From: Linnemannia schmuckeri | Lineage: Eukaryota; Mortierellomycota; Mortierellomycetes; Mortierellales; Mortierellaceae | Reading direction: 5' to 3' | Length of the DNA stretch: 64,000 nt | Assembly: GCA_029449235.1 (NCBI GenBank) | Contig: JANATG010000013.1 | Location: 620,001 to 684,000, forward strand | Shown: positions 34,914 to 46,879 of the stretch, piece by piece | Position numbering within the stretch: position 1 is the stretch's first letter | Layout of the letters: each line of letters starts with the position of its first letter | Notes under the pieces: model-generated | Databases searched by the model: none | The model's input: the letters and a program-made list of their open reading frames with translations, nothing else | Told to the model about the DNA's origin: nothing | Position numbers and translations under genes: made by a program

Positions 34914-36832
34914 ATGTCGTCCGGCAGTATCCCTATTCCAGTCTACAACCAAGCGTGTCTAGCCACAGACAGTACCTCCACATCACCCTCCTTCTTCCTC
35001 GTCGGTTCCTCCTCCCCCGGATCCCTTGAAGTCAACTACGTCAACAACGCAGATTCCACAACCGTCAACCGCGTCGCCTCCCAGAACGACCAATCAGCCT
35101 GGACACCCAACGCCGCCAAACTCTGTTACATCTACCCCTTCGCCACATTTGCCAATCCTAGACTCAAGATTGTCCAGTTCGGGTCCGGGTCGACTTATAT
35201 TGCGCTTGCCCAGTCGAATAATGTTATTTCCGAGGCTGACTTTTTCAATATGACGGGATTCCTGTCGCCAAAGCTGTTTGGGTGGAGTGGGCGGTTCCAA
35301 GACTATGATATGTTTACGATTGTGACGAATGATACGGATTCGCAAACGCATAAGGTTGGGATGTGGGCGGCTTTTCGGATGAATTTTAGACAGGATGGAC
35401 CCAGTCTGCTCACGTAAGTAGTTCTGGTACATAAAGAAATAAGAAAGCAGTGGTTGGCAGTGCAATGCACGACATACAAATGGCGCACAGGACCCTCAAG
35501 AACTGACATATATACAATTTGCTATGTTATTGTAGGTACGATATGGTTCACCAACCTGTTGACACCGACGATGCAATGCTCGTAGTCGGGACATATGGAT
35601 CGTACTCTGGTAATACATCTCAAGGATACACCATCGTCTTCGACAAGAGCAGCAGAGGACAAATTTTTTCAGCCACAGGCAATCTCCTAGCGAACTTGAC
35701 CAACTTTGTCCCAACTGTCGCGCTTGGTATTCCTACGGTCGTTAACATGAACGGGATTACATTGTCGCCCAACGCGATTCCTATTACTATGGGTAGCGTT
35801 GCTTACATCCTGGACAAGGTAAAACACACACTTTTCTGTTTGCAACTTGTCGATAACGCCGAGATTTCTCAAACACTTGCCTAACATGTGATTCGCGCTC
35901 TTTTTTCGCATTGACAGGAAGCCAATGGTACTACGGCAATTTACACCCTCAACCCAAGCGCATCATCAACACTGATGCGCGTGTACAAAACAGGAGATTC
36001 TCTCCCCTTCAGCAACAACATGGCAGCCGCAGCCCTCAACAACCAACTTCTTACTTACTCTGTCAACAAAACTGGAGCAAATATCAACACCTTTGACTTG
36101 ACCACGAAGTCATGGTCTGGAAATGGGTTGATCAAGGTCGCTCTGGTTGATCCTAGCCCAAAGTCATCGGTACCTCTTGGAGCCATTATAGGAGGTACTG
36201 TCGGTGGGCTGCTTGTTATTGCCCTTGCGATCTTTATGTGTATCCGATGCCGACGCCCACGTCCACGTCCGACTGCTGAGAAATCTACCACCGGTTCAGA
36301 ACTCGCACCGCTGAGTCCTGAAATGACCAAACTTCATGGCGGCGATCAGGGACTTGGTTACCAACAACTACAACAACAGCAAGTCCATTACGTCCCGTAC
36401 GATCAAGGACAGGCACAATACGTTCAAATACAAACACCATATGGTCAAGGACAAGGACAAGTTCACTACGATCAAGGATACGTCCCCTACGACCCAACGT
36501 ACGAACGCCCCACTTCTTTCATCCTTCCTCCTCCGCCACCACCCGTTAACAAGCAGTCACCAAACGCGGCTTACAAGACCGACCAGCCTATTATGGAAGA
36601 AGCAGGCGGTTCTCCAGTAGCAAGCTCGACGGCCCATAGTTCCTCATACGTCAGTCCCGCCTCGTACAGGGACAATGTTGCTCTACGACAGGGAAGCCCA
36701 GAATCTGCCCATGTCAAGCCCCAGAGGACATCTGTCAGTCAGCTGGGTCCGCAATATATTCCAGTGGAGTGTGTGGCAGGCGCCGAGACCCGATCTCCTC
36801 AAGCCGTGACCAATCCATCTCTTAGTCATTAA
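34914..36832 (+). CDS. Array copy 8: single-span membrane protein
   Basis: Exons 34914-35413, 35536-35818 and 35918-36832 give 565 residues. The optional first intron is absent: NPRLKIVQFGSG reads straight through, although the neighbours 6 and 7 have it. Cysteines lie in QACLATD and KLCYIYP. TM about 347-370 (LGAIIGGTVGGLLVIAL), then RCRRPRPRP. The tail contains QGQ/YDQG repeats (36360-36480), FILPPPPPPVN near 36520, SSYVSPASYRDN and GPQYIP, ending TRSPQA and SLSH. Its protein is closest to copy 6 by eye. Confidence 0.88.
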
Positions 36833-37530
36833 TCAAGTCCATTCAGTCTATACCCATCTCTTAAACATAACATCACTATTTGTCTCCTCTTCATCATAAC
36901 TGCCGAGTCAACCTCACATTAAATGTTGTTTACAAAATATCGGTAGGAAAAGTCTTTTATACTGGTCTGTGCTCATTACTAAAAAAAACTAGCCAGCTAT
37001 TCTGATTTGAGAACTGTATTGCTCCAAAACATCAGACATATTCACGTTGCGTCAACAGGAGACCCGAGGTTTCTTCTTTTCTCTCCCCCTTAGCCCTACT
37101 TTGTTATTGGTGGGCGAAGTGCGAATTAATTTGGTCCGCAATTTCCTGATGCTAACCAAACTTGGCGTGCAGAATCCACGTGCTGTTGCGCAGTCTTTTT
37201 TTTTCTTTTTCTACTTTTCGTTGATCGTCGTCACGGTCGTCGATGAGACAACAGGTATCATAAAAACATGACCGCCTACTTCCCCAGGCATTCCGCGACT
37301 ATCCCACGAATGCGATTGGTTCCCTTCAAAAAAACAAACTAGCAATGGCTCCAGCGCTCGGTAAACATAAATGGCTGTTTTTTGGCGTTTTGGCCCTTTG
37401 GGCGTGGGCCTAGATCGAGCGCGAGAACAAACTTTTGACATTTATATGGGCTTCTACGGCCTCCAAGAAAAAAAAAAGAGCATTCGAGAAAATTTTATTT
37501 TTCTGATGAATGGTAGCACAATCCGAAGGC

Positions 37531-37565
<35 letters not shown>

Positions 37566-38105
37566 AACCCCGCTCATCGTCGACTCCATTCACCTTCACA
37601 CTCTTCTCCTGCCATTCTTGTATATTTTATTTCTTCGCTAGTGTCCACCATCACCTCACCTCATTTCGCTTCTTCAATGCTCAATCCTCATTTTTTCCTT
37701 TTTTTTGCATAAAAGGTTGGGTGTGGAAATTTGTGAGCCCGTCCTTGTGCTTGTTCCCCCTCTGATCACTCGCCATCGATGTTTTCCTTCCCCCTTCTCC
37801 TTCCTCGTGGAGAAGACAGGGTTATGTATGTAAAAGACGTAAAGCCATTCTCCTTATTTTATATGTCAGTCCCCACCCTTTTCTTTTCAACCGAGAAACT
37901 TACCTTTCCTCTTTTGAATCTTATCTGTGTTCCTCCCTTTTTTCATTCGTTTCTCCCTTTCTCCTTTTTCTCCTTTTAAATCGACTCTCCCTCCCAACCG
38001 TCAGCCCAACTCGCCCTAATAACCCTATCGCTATCAAGCTTCCCTTCCTTCCCCACTCTCCCCTTTTTTTTCCACCCATCCGCCACCCAGTTGTCTTAGT
38101 CGGCG
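36833..38105. other. intergenic region between array copies 8 and 9
   Basis: Holds a 29-base A run (37535-37563) and a pyrimidine-rich leader (about 37870-38090). An in-frame TAG lies 9 bases before the copy-9 ATG. No gene seen. Confidence 0.4.
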
Positions 38106-40357
38106 ATGAGCGCTCCACCTGCGTTCAGGGAGGCATGCCTCGCTTCCGGTATCAGTTCAAAATCGGTGACTCTTGTAGGATCCAGCAACGGAGGAGAACT
38201 CCAAGCTTATTCGATCGATCTCAGCAACCTCTCCGCGGCCACTTCAACCTCCAAAGCAAAGGACACCACCTCCTCGATAAACTGGAGTCCTAGTCTCCCC
38301 AAATACTGCTTTTCTTCCCCCTCTGATACGAGCTCTATCTCTTCTGTCGGTGTGACCGTCGTCCAGTTTGGAGAGACTGAGGCTTTTATGGTTTCGTTTG
38401 GAGGCGGGAATCTGCCAAGTGTAGCTGAATCTGTCCCTTCGCTCGCGGGTGGGTCTCCAAAGCTGTTTGCGCTCAGTGCGGCCAATTCCAACAAAGAGAT
38501 TTTCAGTGTCTATGTGAAAAATGGAGCCACCAAGGCGTGGAGAGGGTTGCGTGTGGACCTTGACAAGCCGATCGCGTCTAAACTGATACGGTAAGCTTTC
38601 TTCGAGAACATAGAGTGATTATATTTGTCTGTGTGTGAGAGAGAGGGATGAACATATAAAACATAAAGTGACATATCACTCTTAACGCATCTTTTTCTGC
38701 TGGCATTCTATTGTCCTTGGCCTTTTCACCGAAGCTCTCTTACTCTACACCATATCATATATTTATTCTGCATCCCTTTTTCTTTATTTTTTTTAACAGC
38801 GACGCAGGGAATGCAACAACAATAAATTCGTCCGCGCGACTTGCTGTTGGGGTACTCCAAAGCAGCTATACAGATAGTGGCGGATACACCATTATATTTG
38901 ACGGTGATGGTAAAACAGGAACGGCCTTCTTTGCTAAAGGAGACAGCACTACCTCTGCGACCGACGGAAGCCCTTTTCTTACGTTTGGTAAACCGACTTC
39001 GGTGGTAATGAGTAGCTACACGCTTACTGAAAAGGCCGTGCCTGTTTCTATGGCAAAGTTATCGTATATCCTGGATCAGGTAAAAATCACCCCTTTTGAG
39101 CTTCCAAGCTATTTTACATGTATCTTTCCTCTTGGTTGTGATGGTTTGGGATACAATGCTAATAATTGCATATTCACACAACTCTCACTTTATGCTACTA
39201 CGCAGGACACTGCTACTAAAACCGTAATCGTCTACTCCATCAACGGAGCAGACAATGGGCTGTTGCCCACCCCTCCTACACTCACCAAGATATCTATATC
39301 TAGCGGCGATCTCCCTTCGTATTCCGATTCTGGGACCCTGACGGCGACATACCGCGGCAATACAATCGTGATCTACATTGTCTCCAGCGACAACACCGTA
39401 AAAATGAATTCCTTTGATACAACCACAAGGGTATGGAGTCCCGTCCAGTTTACGGCTGGAGGATCGTCGGGTGGAGGACTCAGCACTGCCTTGACTGTTG
39501 TTATCTATGTGATTTCATTCCTACTGCTTGTCTGGATTGTCAAGTGTTTCTGGGGCTCCATCAAGAGTTTGTTCTTCTGCTTCAAGGGTGATGCACATAA
39601 CGCATATGTCGTTGAGGCTGCGCCAGTTCAGAATATTGTTCTTGAGAAGATCAACGATTCTCATCAGCAGCAGATCGTCTATAATATCAACAACAGTATC
39701 AACACCAACAACAGTGTTAACACCAACAACAGTGTGAACAACAGCAGCACTAACGACAACAGTGTCAACACTAACAACAATAAGAACAACAACAGTGTGA
39801 ACAATAACAGCGTCAACAATAACAGTGTAAACACTAACAACAGCGTCAACAATAACAGCGTCAACAATAACAGCGTCAACAATAACAGTGTCAACAACAA
39901 CAGTGTCAACAACAACAGTGTCAACAACAACAGTGTCAACAACAACAGCGTCAACAACAGTGGCAATGTGATGGGATACCCATCAGCACCAGCAGCAGCA
40001 CCAGCAGCAACACCAACTGTTTTCAATACTTCCGCGCCTCAATACTCCTCTTCTCCATATTCCCAACCGCCTTCTGCTCCTTCTCCTCAATATCAAGTCG
40101 ACCCTTACTCGTACTCTGCTCCTTCCTCTCACTTTCAATCCACCGCTTCCCCTCCAGCGCCTATGGCTACTACTCCTCAGCAGTACTACTCTGCTTCTCC
40201 TCAGTATTATGCTACTTCTACCTCTCCTCAATTTTATACTACCTCTACCTCTCCTCAGTTCTACGGTACTCCTGACGGATCGCAGCAGCAGCCAGGTTCT
40301 CCACCTCAGCACTACCCCTCGTTCGTACGTGGACCCCAAAATGCTCCATCACCCTAG
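38106..40357 (+). CDS. Array copy 9: divergent member with Asn-rich repeat tail
   Basis: Exons 38106-38590, 38800-39079 and 39206-40357 give 638 residues. Intron positions match the family (phase 2, then phase 0 after YILDQ), but sequence identity is the lowest. Cysteines lie in EACLASG and KYCFSSP. The helix (about 348-370) is leucine/valine-rich without the glycine zipper. It is followed not by Arg but by KCFWGSIKSLFFCFKG, with two juxtamembrane Cys that could be palmitoylated (inference). The tail has a 15-base minisatellite (39691-39960) encoding about 20 S-V-N-N-N-like units, then a Ser/Tyr/Gln/Pro-rich end with repeated SPQ-[YF] motifs. An in-frame TAG 9 bases before the ATG fixes the start unless there is an upstream exon. 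Confidence 0.85.
39691..39960 (+). repeat. 15-bp coding minisatellite (Ser-Val-Asn-Asn-Asn)
   Basis: Units of AACAACAGTGTCAAC type, in frame within copy 9, with GTC/GTG and AAT/AAC variants. The 3' half is nearly uniform and so probably the most recent expansion; the 5' half includes Thr and Lys variants. Confidence 0.9.
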
Positions 40358-41279
40358 GGTGGCCCTAATGTCAACATGCCCAACTGGTAGTACAACTGAG
40401 ATTGGAAATTAAGTTAATAAAAAAAACACAAAAGCACAAAAAAATAATAAAATAAGACAAAATCAAGATATAACTTCTCAACTCAGTGGTTGAGTTTTTG
40501 ATCCCGATTTTTACTGACTTGATCATTTGTGCCATCCAAATTCCAACATCATATGGAACTAGGTACCGAGCAGTAGCTACCGTCACTCGAAAGAGCTTAC
40601 TCAGACCTCTCAAGAGCATCAGTGTGCACCCATCCCAGAAAAAAAAACATCAGCTCGACCTCCTCCGCCCTCCATGAAAAGCTCGTGCCTCAGCCCAACT
40701 TTCAGCCAGCGTCCGTCAGAAGTCCACATCAAGTCCATCGAGAATCACGCCAGAAACCTTGTGGACGAAGCTTCCAACAGGCATGAGCAGCAGCAACAAA
40801 CGGCTCCATTCTTTATGGTCATAGCATATTGTCTTCCGTTATGTCACACTCTCATGTTTCTACCACGCTTTTGACACCTCAACATTCTCCAATGTATGTA
40901 CCATCCTCTCTCCATGCTTATGCACCCTCAACACCATAACTCAACGTGCCCTCAATGCCTTTTGTTCACTCAACCCCCATTCCCCTATACATATCCCATC
41001 AACCTCTATCTCACAAAATTTTCAATACCTACGAACCCCTCTTTCGCGACAAACTACAACATCTCCATAAAAGCTTTGCGTTCATGTTATTACCACAAAG
41101 ATAGAAACAGGCCATATACAAATAGCGAAAAAATATCAACAAAACAGCAACTGAGTAAAGGCTTGCGAGGGCGGCTAGAGGACGGAGCCGACAAAAGACT
41201 CAACTTCAAGGCTGCGGTAGTTCAATGCGTGATGGAGTCTGGTCAGTGTCCTTGTAGCCGCCCAAGAGCCTAATACGTA

Positions 41280-41602
41280 TTTTCAGGCATTGAGGCTGCT
41301 GGCAGGCACGACTTTGTTACATGTGCCCTTGCAAAGTTGGCAAACTCTCTTTGCCAATGGATAGCGGATTCCAGCCCGACTCAACGCCTTGACGATCGCC
41401 CTGACAGCCTAATTACGTCTTTTCGATCGTGTTCCCACGTCCCTTCGAAAGTCTTTTCGTACTTTTCCAGATCAGCTAGAAACGTCTTTGAGTAGAAGTG
41501 GCTCTTGTCCTTGCCGGATCGATTTCATCATCGACCGCTCACGCCGATCGCGTTGGTAGTGCCGGCAAACAGAGCCGAAGCGAGAATAGACTTGAGCAAC
41601 AT
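41280..41602 (-). pseudogene. relic of a secreted-protein gene
   Basis: From ATG at 41602 the minus strand encodes a convincing signal peptide, MLLKSILASALFAGTTNA, then two adjacent TGA codons, then open sequence (HFYSKTFLADLEKYEKTFEG...). After an apparent frameshift there is a Cys-containing block (RVCQLCKGTCNK). I do not recognise the family. A 33-base gap with GT...AG ends around the double stop would be too short for an intron here. The call is based on the signal peptide plus broken coding-like sequence. Confidence 0.4.
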
Positions 41603-42535
41603 TGCTGTCGATAGTGTGCCTCTATAGGACTTCAAGAAGGAAAAATATATAAAGGAATTAAGTTAGTTACATACGGGTAGCACTGCTAACCCTAAAAGTA
41701 AAATCGTAAAAGTCATGTCGCATATCCTTACGAGACTCCGGACTTGGGGCAGTACGTACGAACGGTTGTGCAGATCTTTATGTGAGTGTTTCACTGAGCG
41801 TTCTTGAGGAGTCTGGTATTTGCGAGGATTCTGCGCAGAGAGGTACAAGGGTCAAGTAAGGTACAACGCCTAGAATATAAAGGAGCAAGGATCACACAGT
41901 TGAGGGAGGACAAAGAGGGATCAAAAGTGGGACAACACCATAGAGAGAACATGCAAAGGATGTAAAGGGTCAAGTGGAATTAATGGATGGGACTGAACAT
42001 CCTCTTTTTCTACCTTCAGGAGGAGGGTAGGTCAACAATGCATCTCATGCCTTTTCTCTCTCACTCGGAATTCCAAGGAGAGCTTGCAGTAGTTATGTAT
42101 CTGCTCGAACAACGTCAACGCGAAAAGGAAACCACACCGAACCAGCATGAAAAGAGGATCATAGGTGTGACAAGTTTGTCTAACTGTATGACAATGTGAC
42201 CGCAATGTTTGTGACGAGAGAGGGATGTGGGATGTGGCGTGTATGTGTCTGAGGTGCCTGGGCTGATGGGATCAGCATCACCATTCTCATTGGCATATAG
42301 GGCGGAGACAGGAAATGTCAAGGGGAGAGAACAGGGAGCGTAGGAGCAGGTGTGCCAAGGACTGGGAAGCATCCAGAGAGGAGGTGACGGCAACGCCAAA
42401 ATCAGGGGTAACTATTTTCCTTTGGATATCTGAGCCAGGATGAGTAAGTTCAAGGAGAGCACAAGTAGGGAGACATCTCTCCTATGACTGGAATGAGAGA
42501 GTCAAAACACAAAAATAACGGTTACAGCAAAAGGG

Positions 42536-42821
42536 TGTTACTCAGGGAGAGGGTCGAAGGCCAGAGCTGTAGGACCGTTGTTAAGTCCTCAATTGGTACG
42601 GGGGCAGTGATAATAGTGTCCTAAGGAACCACACGAAACGATACACTGCAGCGCGCCAGCGAAACTCTTGTCAGTACTGCTCTGGTCCAAGAAGTGATGT
42701 GTAAAAGGACAAAGAGCAGACAAGAGGGCTGGGCACACTACTAATACTATGTCTACAAAGAATATGACTGCTAATCTAAGGCATCGCCACCGCTGCCTAG
42801 CCACCACCTTATTTTGCAACA
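42536..42821 (-). mobile_element. 286-bp solo-LTR-like element, copy B (inverted)
   Basis: Reverse complement of the element at 32091-32376, with the same length and the same TGTTGCAAAAT / GAGTAACA ends. It is flanked by AGGG on each side (42532-42535 and 42822-42825), again a 4-bp target duplication. By eye I count about 20 differences between the copies, including two single-base indels, so they are moderately old and inserted independently. Confidence 0.8.
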
Positions 42822-43129
42822 AGGGGAAAGAAAAAAGATTAAGGGGGAACCAAAGAAGGGAGGAATGAAGGGCACCAAGCAGGTACGAAACCTGGAACAC
42901 TACAGTTTATGTAGATGTTTAAATCACCCATCTTTTTCTACTCTACCAGGTGCCACCCCAAAACTGCACGAATTCCAGCCGGGTAAATGAGGCGGAAATC
43001 CCACTGGCCTGAAAAGGTCTCGGGAAAAAGATGACGGCCATCGGTGTTATCGACATATGCGCGATAGGAGGCCGTTGGCAGTGTAAAAAAAGTTGCGTCC
43101 ACCATTCGTTCGGCCATTCCACCCGTTTG

Positions 43130-43338
43130 CAGCTAATTCTCGTTCTGTGATGCTGGAGGCTCGCTGCACAAGTGTATTTGCGCTGATGGGAGCAAGCCTA
43201 GCAGTTGATGTCTTGAACTGGCTATCCGTCGAAGTTGCTTACGCTTCAGCTGTGTTAGGGACTGAGTCCGCACTAACAACTGTCGACAGAACAAGGAGTG
43301 CGGAAATGGTCGGGTAATGTTGGAGAGCTGCATTGCGA
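43130..43338 (-). pseudogene. relic of a second secreted-protein gene
   Basis: Minus-strand ATG at 43338 begins MQLSNITR. A one-base shift then opens into a hydrophobic stretch SALLVLSTVVSADSVPNTAEA, a plausible signal peptide. An in-frame TAA follows, then STDSQFKTSTARLAPIS and TERELAANGW. Frameshift plus stop mark it as dead. Family not recognised. Confidence 0.35.
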
Positions 43339-44076
43339 TGTAGGGATAGCTGTGATAGATGAGATGGATGAGAGAATTTTGTTCAGGCGTAGACAGGCAG
43401 AACAAGGATGTGTAAAATGCATGTGAGGATGGGGGTCTGTGCTGCTCTTGTGAAGGCTTGCGGGAAATGGGTGCGTTCCTGTGATGGTGCTTGTACGGTA
43501 GTCTTGTGGCTCTTGCAGTGGACGTGCGGTTGTAAGTCTTGAGTCTTGAAGTAGGAACAAAAGGGCTTAGTTTAGGACTGGATTGGTCGATATTTATATT
43601 TAAGTAAAAGAAGAAACAACCCAGCGGGGAACAACAAATCAGAAAGTGGCTCACCAATTGAGAATGGTGTTCTCCCTGTTGACATCTCTCTCTCCTGGAC
43701 ATTCACGCTTTAGTTCAGGAGTGAGAAGACCCACGTATAGGAAAACAGATTAAGGGATGAGAAAGAACAAAGGCAAGGAGAGAAAGGAAGGACACAATCA
43801 ATAGTGATCAGGGGTTAGCCAGAAAAGAGACGAACAAATAGACGAACGACGAAGTAGCGCTATAGATGTAGAAAATCAAGCGTGGGCAACACCATGGTGA
43901 GAAGGACGTGAAAGGACTAAGGAGGGTCAAAGGATGGCAAAATGATAGTTTCGGGATTCTTAGGCGCTTGCAGGTAAGATTATCAGTATGGCATTGTCTT
44001 TTCCACTTATTGAAAGAAGGCCAAATGGTTGGGATTAGCAACTCTCTGAACACCCATTTTGGGGGTATTGTTGTTT

Positions 44077-44168
44077 TTATTTCTACTATGTTTGTTGTGC
44101 TTATTTCTACTATGTTTGTTGTGCTTATTTCTACTGCGTTTGTTATTTCTATTTCTACCGTATTTGTT
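44077..44168 (+). repeat. 24-bp minisatellite, about 3.5 copies
   Basis: Unit TTATTTCTACTATGTTTGTT plus GTGC; the first two copies are perfect and later ones decay. It is not in a gene. Confidence 0.8.
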
Positions 44169-44790
44169 TGTTTGTTTGTTGCTTTATCAGCACAGCCGCC
44201 AAAACGCCCTTCCCTCCCTTCTTTTTTTCGCACTAAAATGTCAATTGCGTCCCTCATCCAGAACACTGACTTTTGATTTTTTTTTTTTTTGTTCCCTTTA
44301 TTGGACATGCCTTATTTTCCATTGTCAAACCCTGGCGGAGTATCTCGTTGACCTCAATCTATCCCGACATTTATTCTCACCCCGCAAGCTGTCCTTGTTT
44401 TGTGGTAACTTTTTTTTGTCGTTGTACACCCATGTCTTGTTCACCCTGTTCGTCCTTGCCCTGAAATCGTTTTTCGAGTGGCGTTCACCCTTGGTTTCCT
44501 AACCCTCTCATAAAAACGATTCCGGGTATAACCCTTATTGCTTTTCTTTCTTTCTTACCCCCTTTGTCCCTTTTCCAACCACCCTCCTCCACCTCCTTCC
44601 TCTCCTCCTGCCCTCCTCTCCTCCCTCCCCTGCGTCCCCTTTACTCTCTCTTTTCCTCGCCCCCCTCCACCCCCTGACAGTTGTCTGTCCTACCTTCTTC
44701 TCTCCTCACCCCCTTCACTCCTCCTCTTCCTCCTACAATCCACGTCCAGCAGCACTGCCCTACTGATATCACCCATTACTCTTATATCGA

Positions 44791-46879
44791 ATGGCGGCCA
44801 AAAACATCACTATTCCCAGATACACAGCTGCCTGTCTTGCAGCAGACGAAGGCAACGGCATCTATCTTGTCGGTTCCCCCTCCCCAGGATTGATCGAGTT
44901 GAATTTCATCTCTGACTTTTCGGCAAAGACCCTGGATCGAGTGGGATCTAAACTGGACTCGTCCGTTTGGACTACTGGTGCTGGCAAAGCCTGTTTTACG
45001 TACCCCTATCCGAAGACTGCGAACAGGTATAGTTGGTGTTATCCGCAGCGTGCGCATGCAAGCAATCTCTTACAATGATAAGAAAAATGATACAAGTACA
45101 AATTGGAAAAAAATTATATTCGAGCCCGATTGTGAGTGTGACCCGGGACTGACCCCGCCCTCACTTGCCATGTAATTTCAATTTCATATTTTTTTTTTGT
45201 AGAGCAATTCAGATTCTTCAATTCGGGAGCTACTCGACGTATTTCAGCATCGCATACCCTGATGGCACGATTGGGACCTCAAGTTTCTTCCGTGAGAGGG
45301 CCTTTGTCTCGCCCCGACTTTTCGCATGGTCGGGCAGTTTGGGCGACTATGACATGTTTTCCCTCGTCACCAACTATACCTTTCCTGGTTACTCCAACTG
45401 GGCGGGTTTGCGTTTGTCATTCTTGTCAAACACTGGTAACACTGGCTCCTTGTTCGGGTAAGAGAAAACTCTTCCTTAAGTCATTCTTGTTTTGTTTTTT
45501 AGAAATGTACCAATTGAGCACTTTTGATCTGAACCTTACTGTTAACCCTTCTTGGAACTGTAGATACGGATTGACGACTTTTCCTGCAGCCGACCCATTG
45601 CTCGCAGTTGGAACCTACACCGCATCGACAGGAACCCTTTCGTCGGGTTATACGATCGTCTTTGACAAGGCGAATCAGGGCAAGGCCTATTTGACGTCGG
45701 GAAGTACCACCGCGTTTCAGGGATCCACAGAGTCGGTAATGACACTTGCGCCTTATGTCGCAGTTAACATGAACAACATTGTGCTTTCTGCGGACGCTTT
45801 GGGCATTACCATGGCAGGAACAGGGTATATTTTGGACAAGGTAAAATGCTTTGAGTACTTGGGGGACATGAAGACTCTTACCGATACGCGAGGCAATGTA
45901 GCAAAAAGTTGACATGTGCTTCATTGGAATATACTAGGTCAATGGTGGAAATTATACCGTCATATACTCAATTACCCCAGGTGCAACTTTTGAACTCAAA
46001 CAAGTCACTGCCAAGGGCGGCGCACCACTGTTCTTACCGTCCATGGCAGGAGCGGCATACGGGAAGCAGATTGTTACCTACTCTGTGCCTCCTTCTGGTG
46101 GCGACGCATACTTTAATAGCTTCGATACCGTGTCAGGAACATGGAGTGGCAGCAATTTGATCAGGCTTCCTGGAGACGACTCAACCACTAACCCTGACGG
46201 AAAGCCCTCGACCCCTATTGGAGCCATTGTTGGTGGCGTTGTCGGAGGACTGCTTGTCATTGCCCTCGCCGTCTTCTTCTTTGTCCGACGCCGTCGCCAG
46301 AGTGCTCAGAAGTACATTCCCGCCGCCCAGGCGGTCCACCAGACATCTGAGGTGAACAAGTTTGACGGAGCAAACCAGGGACACGTCCAACCACCAGCTC
46401 AGCAAATCCAGTACGACCAACCACCAGTCCAGTACATCCAATATGAGCAGCCCCAGCCATCCTTCACCCAATCATATCAAGTCCAGTACGATCCAAACCA
46501 GATTCAACAAAGCAGTCAAGGACAACAAGTTCAGTACAGTCTGGCACACGCTCAACCCGATCAAGGTTATGTTTCTTATGACCACCAAGGAGGAGGGGGA
46601 TACCAACCACCCATTTTTGTCCCTTCTCCCGTCAGCCAACAGGGCTCCGAGACGTTGACACCGACGCCGTACAAGTTGTTCCAGCCAGCTGGTGCTGCTG
46701 CCAGTGAGTCAGTAGGCTCGCCTATGAGCACGACTGCGTACGGTTCTCCATATGTCAGTCCTTCTTCCTACAGAGACTCGACTTACCCTCCAGGAACACC
46801 CGAGTCTTCCCACGCCAAACCTGACAAGACTTCAGTCCCTCAGGGCCCCCAATATATTCCACCAGCTGGCGAGTCCTAG
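44791..46879 (+). CDS. Array copy 10: single-span membrane protein
   Basis: Exons 44791-45026, 45203-45457, 45564-45840 and 45938-46879 give 569 residues. It carries the optional intron (phase 2, in an Arg codon of ANR). Cysteines lie in AACLAAD and KACFTYP. Other blocks: ILQFGSYSTYF, LFAWSGSLGDYDMF, DPLLAVGTY, TGYILDK. TM about 349-372 (IGAIVGGVVGGLLVIAL), then VRRRRQ. The tail is long and Gln/Tyr-rich with many Q-x-QYD and QYE units (46390-46560), an FVPSP variant of the Pro motif, SPYVSPSSYRDS and GPQYIPPAGES at the very end. The end is shorter than in copies 4, 6 and 8. Confidence 0.88.

Larger units (their letters stand above)
40358..44790. other. 4.4-kb gene-poor gap in the array
   Basis: Contains two decayed secreted-protein genes on the minus strand (about 41280-41602 and 43130-43338), a solo-LTR-like element (42536-42821), a 24-bp minisatellite (44077-44168) and a very pyrimidine-rich leader before copy 10 (about 44520-44760). 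Two stretches near 41925-41975 and 43880-43930 look weakly alike (AACACCAT...GGGTCAA) and may be further mobile-element debris. Confidence 0.45.

Noticed and set aside
39691..39960. Classical pentapeptide-repeat (A-[DN]-L-x-x) domain or a CRISPR array
   Set aside because: The five-residue unit lacks the central Leu/Phe pattern. The DNA is a coding minisatellite without spacers.
39679..40026. Minus-strand Leu-rich frame across the copy-9 minisatellite
   Set aside because: It is the complement of the Asn repeats with no start context or family; a pure shadow.
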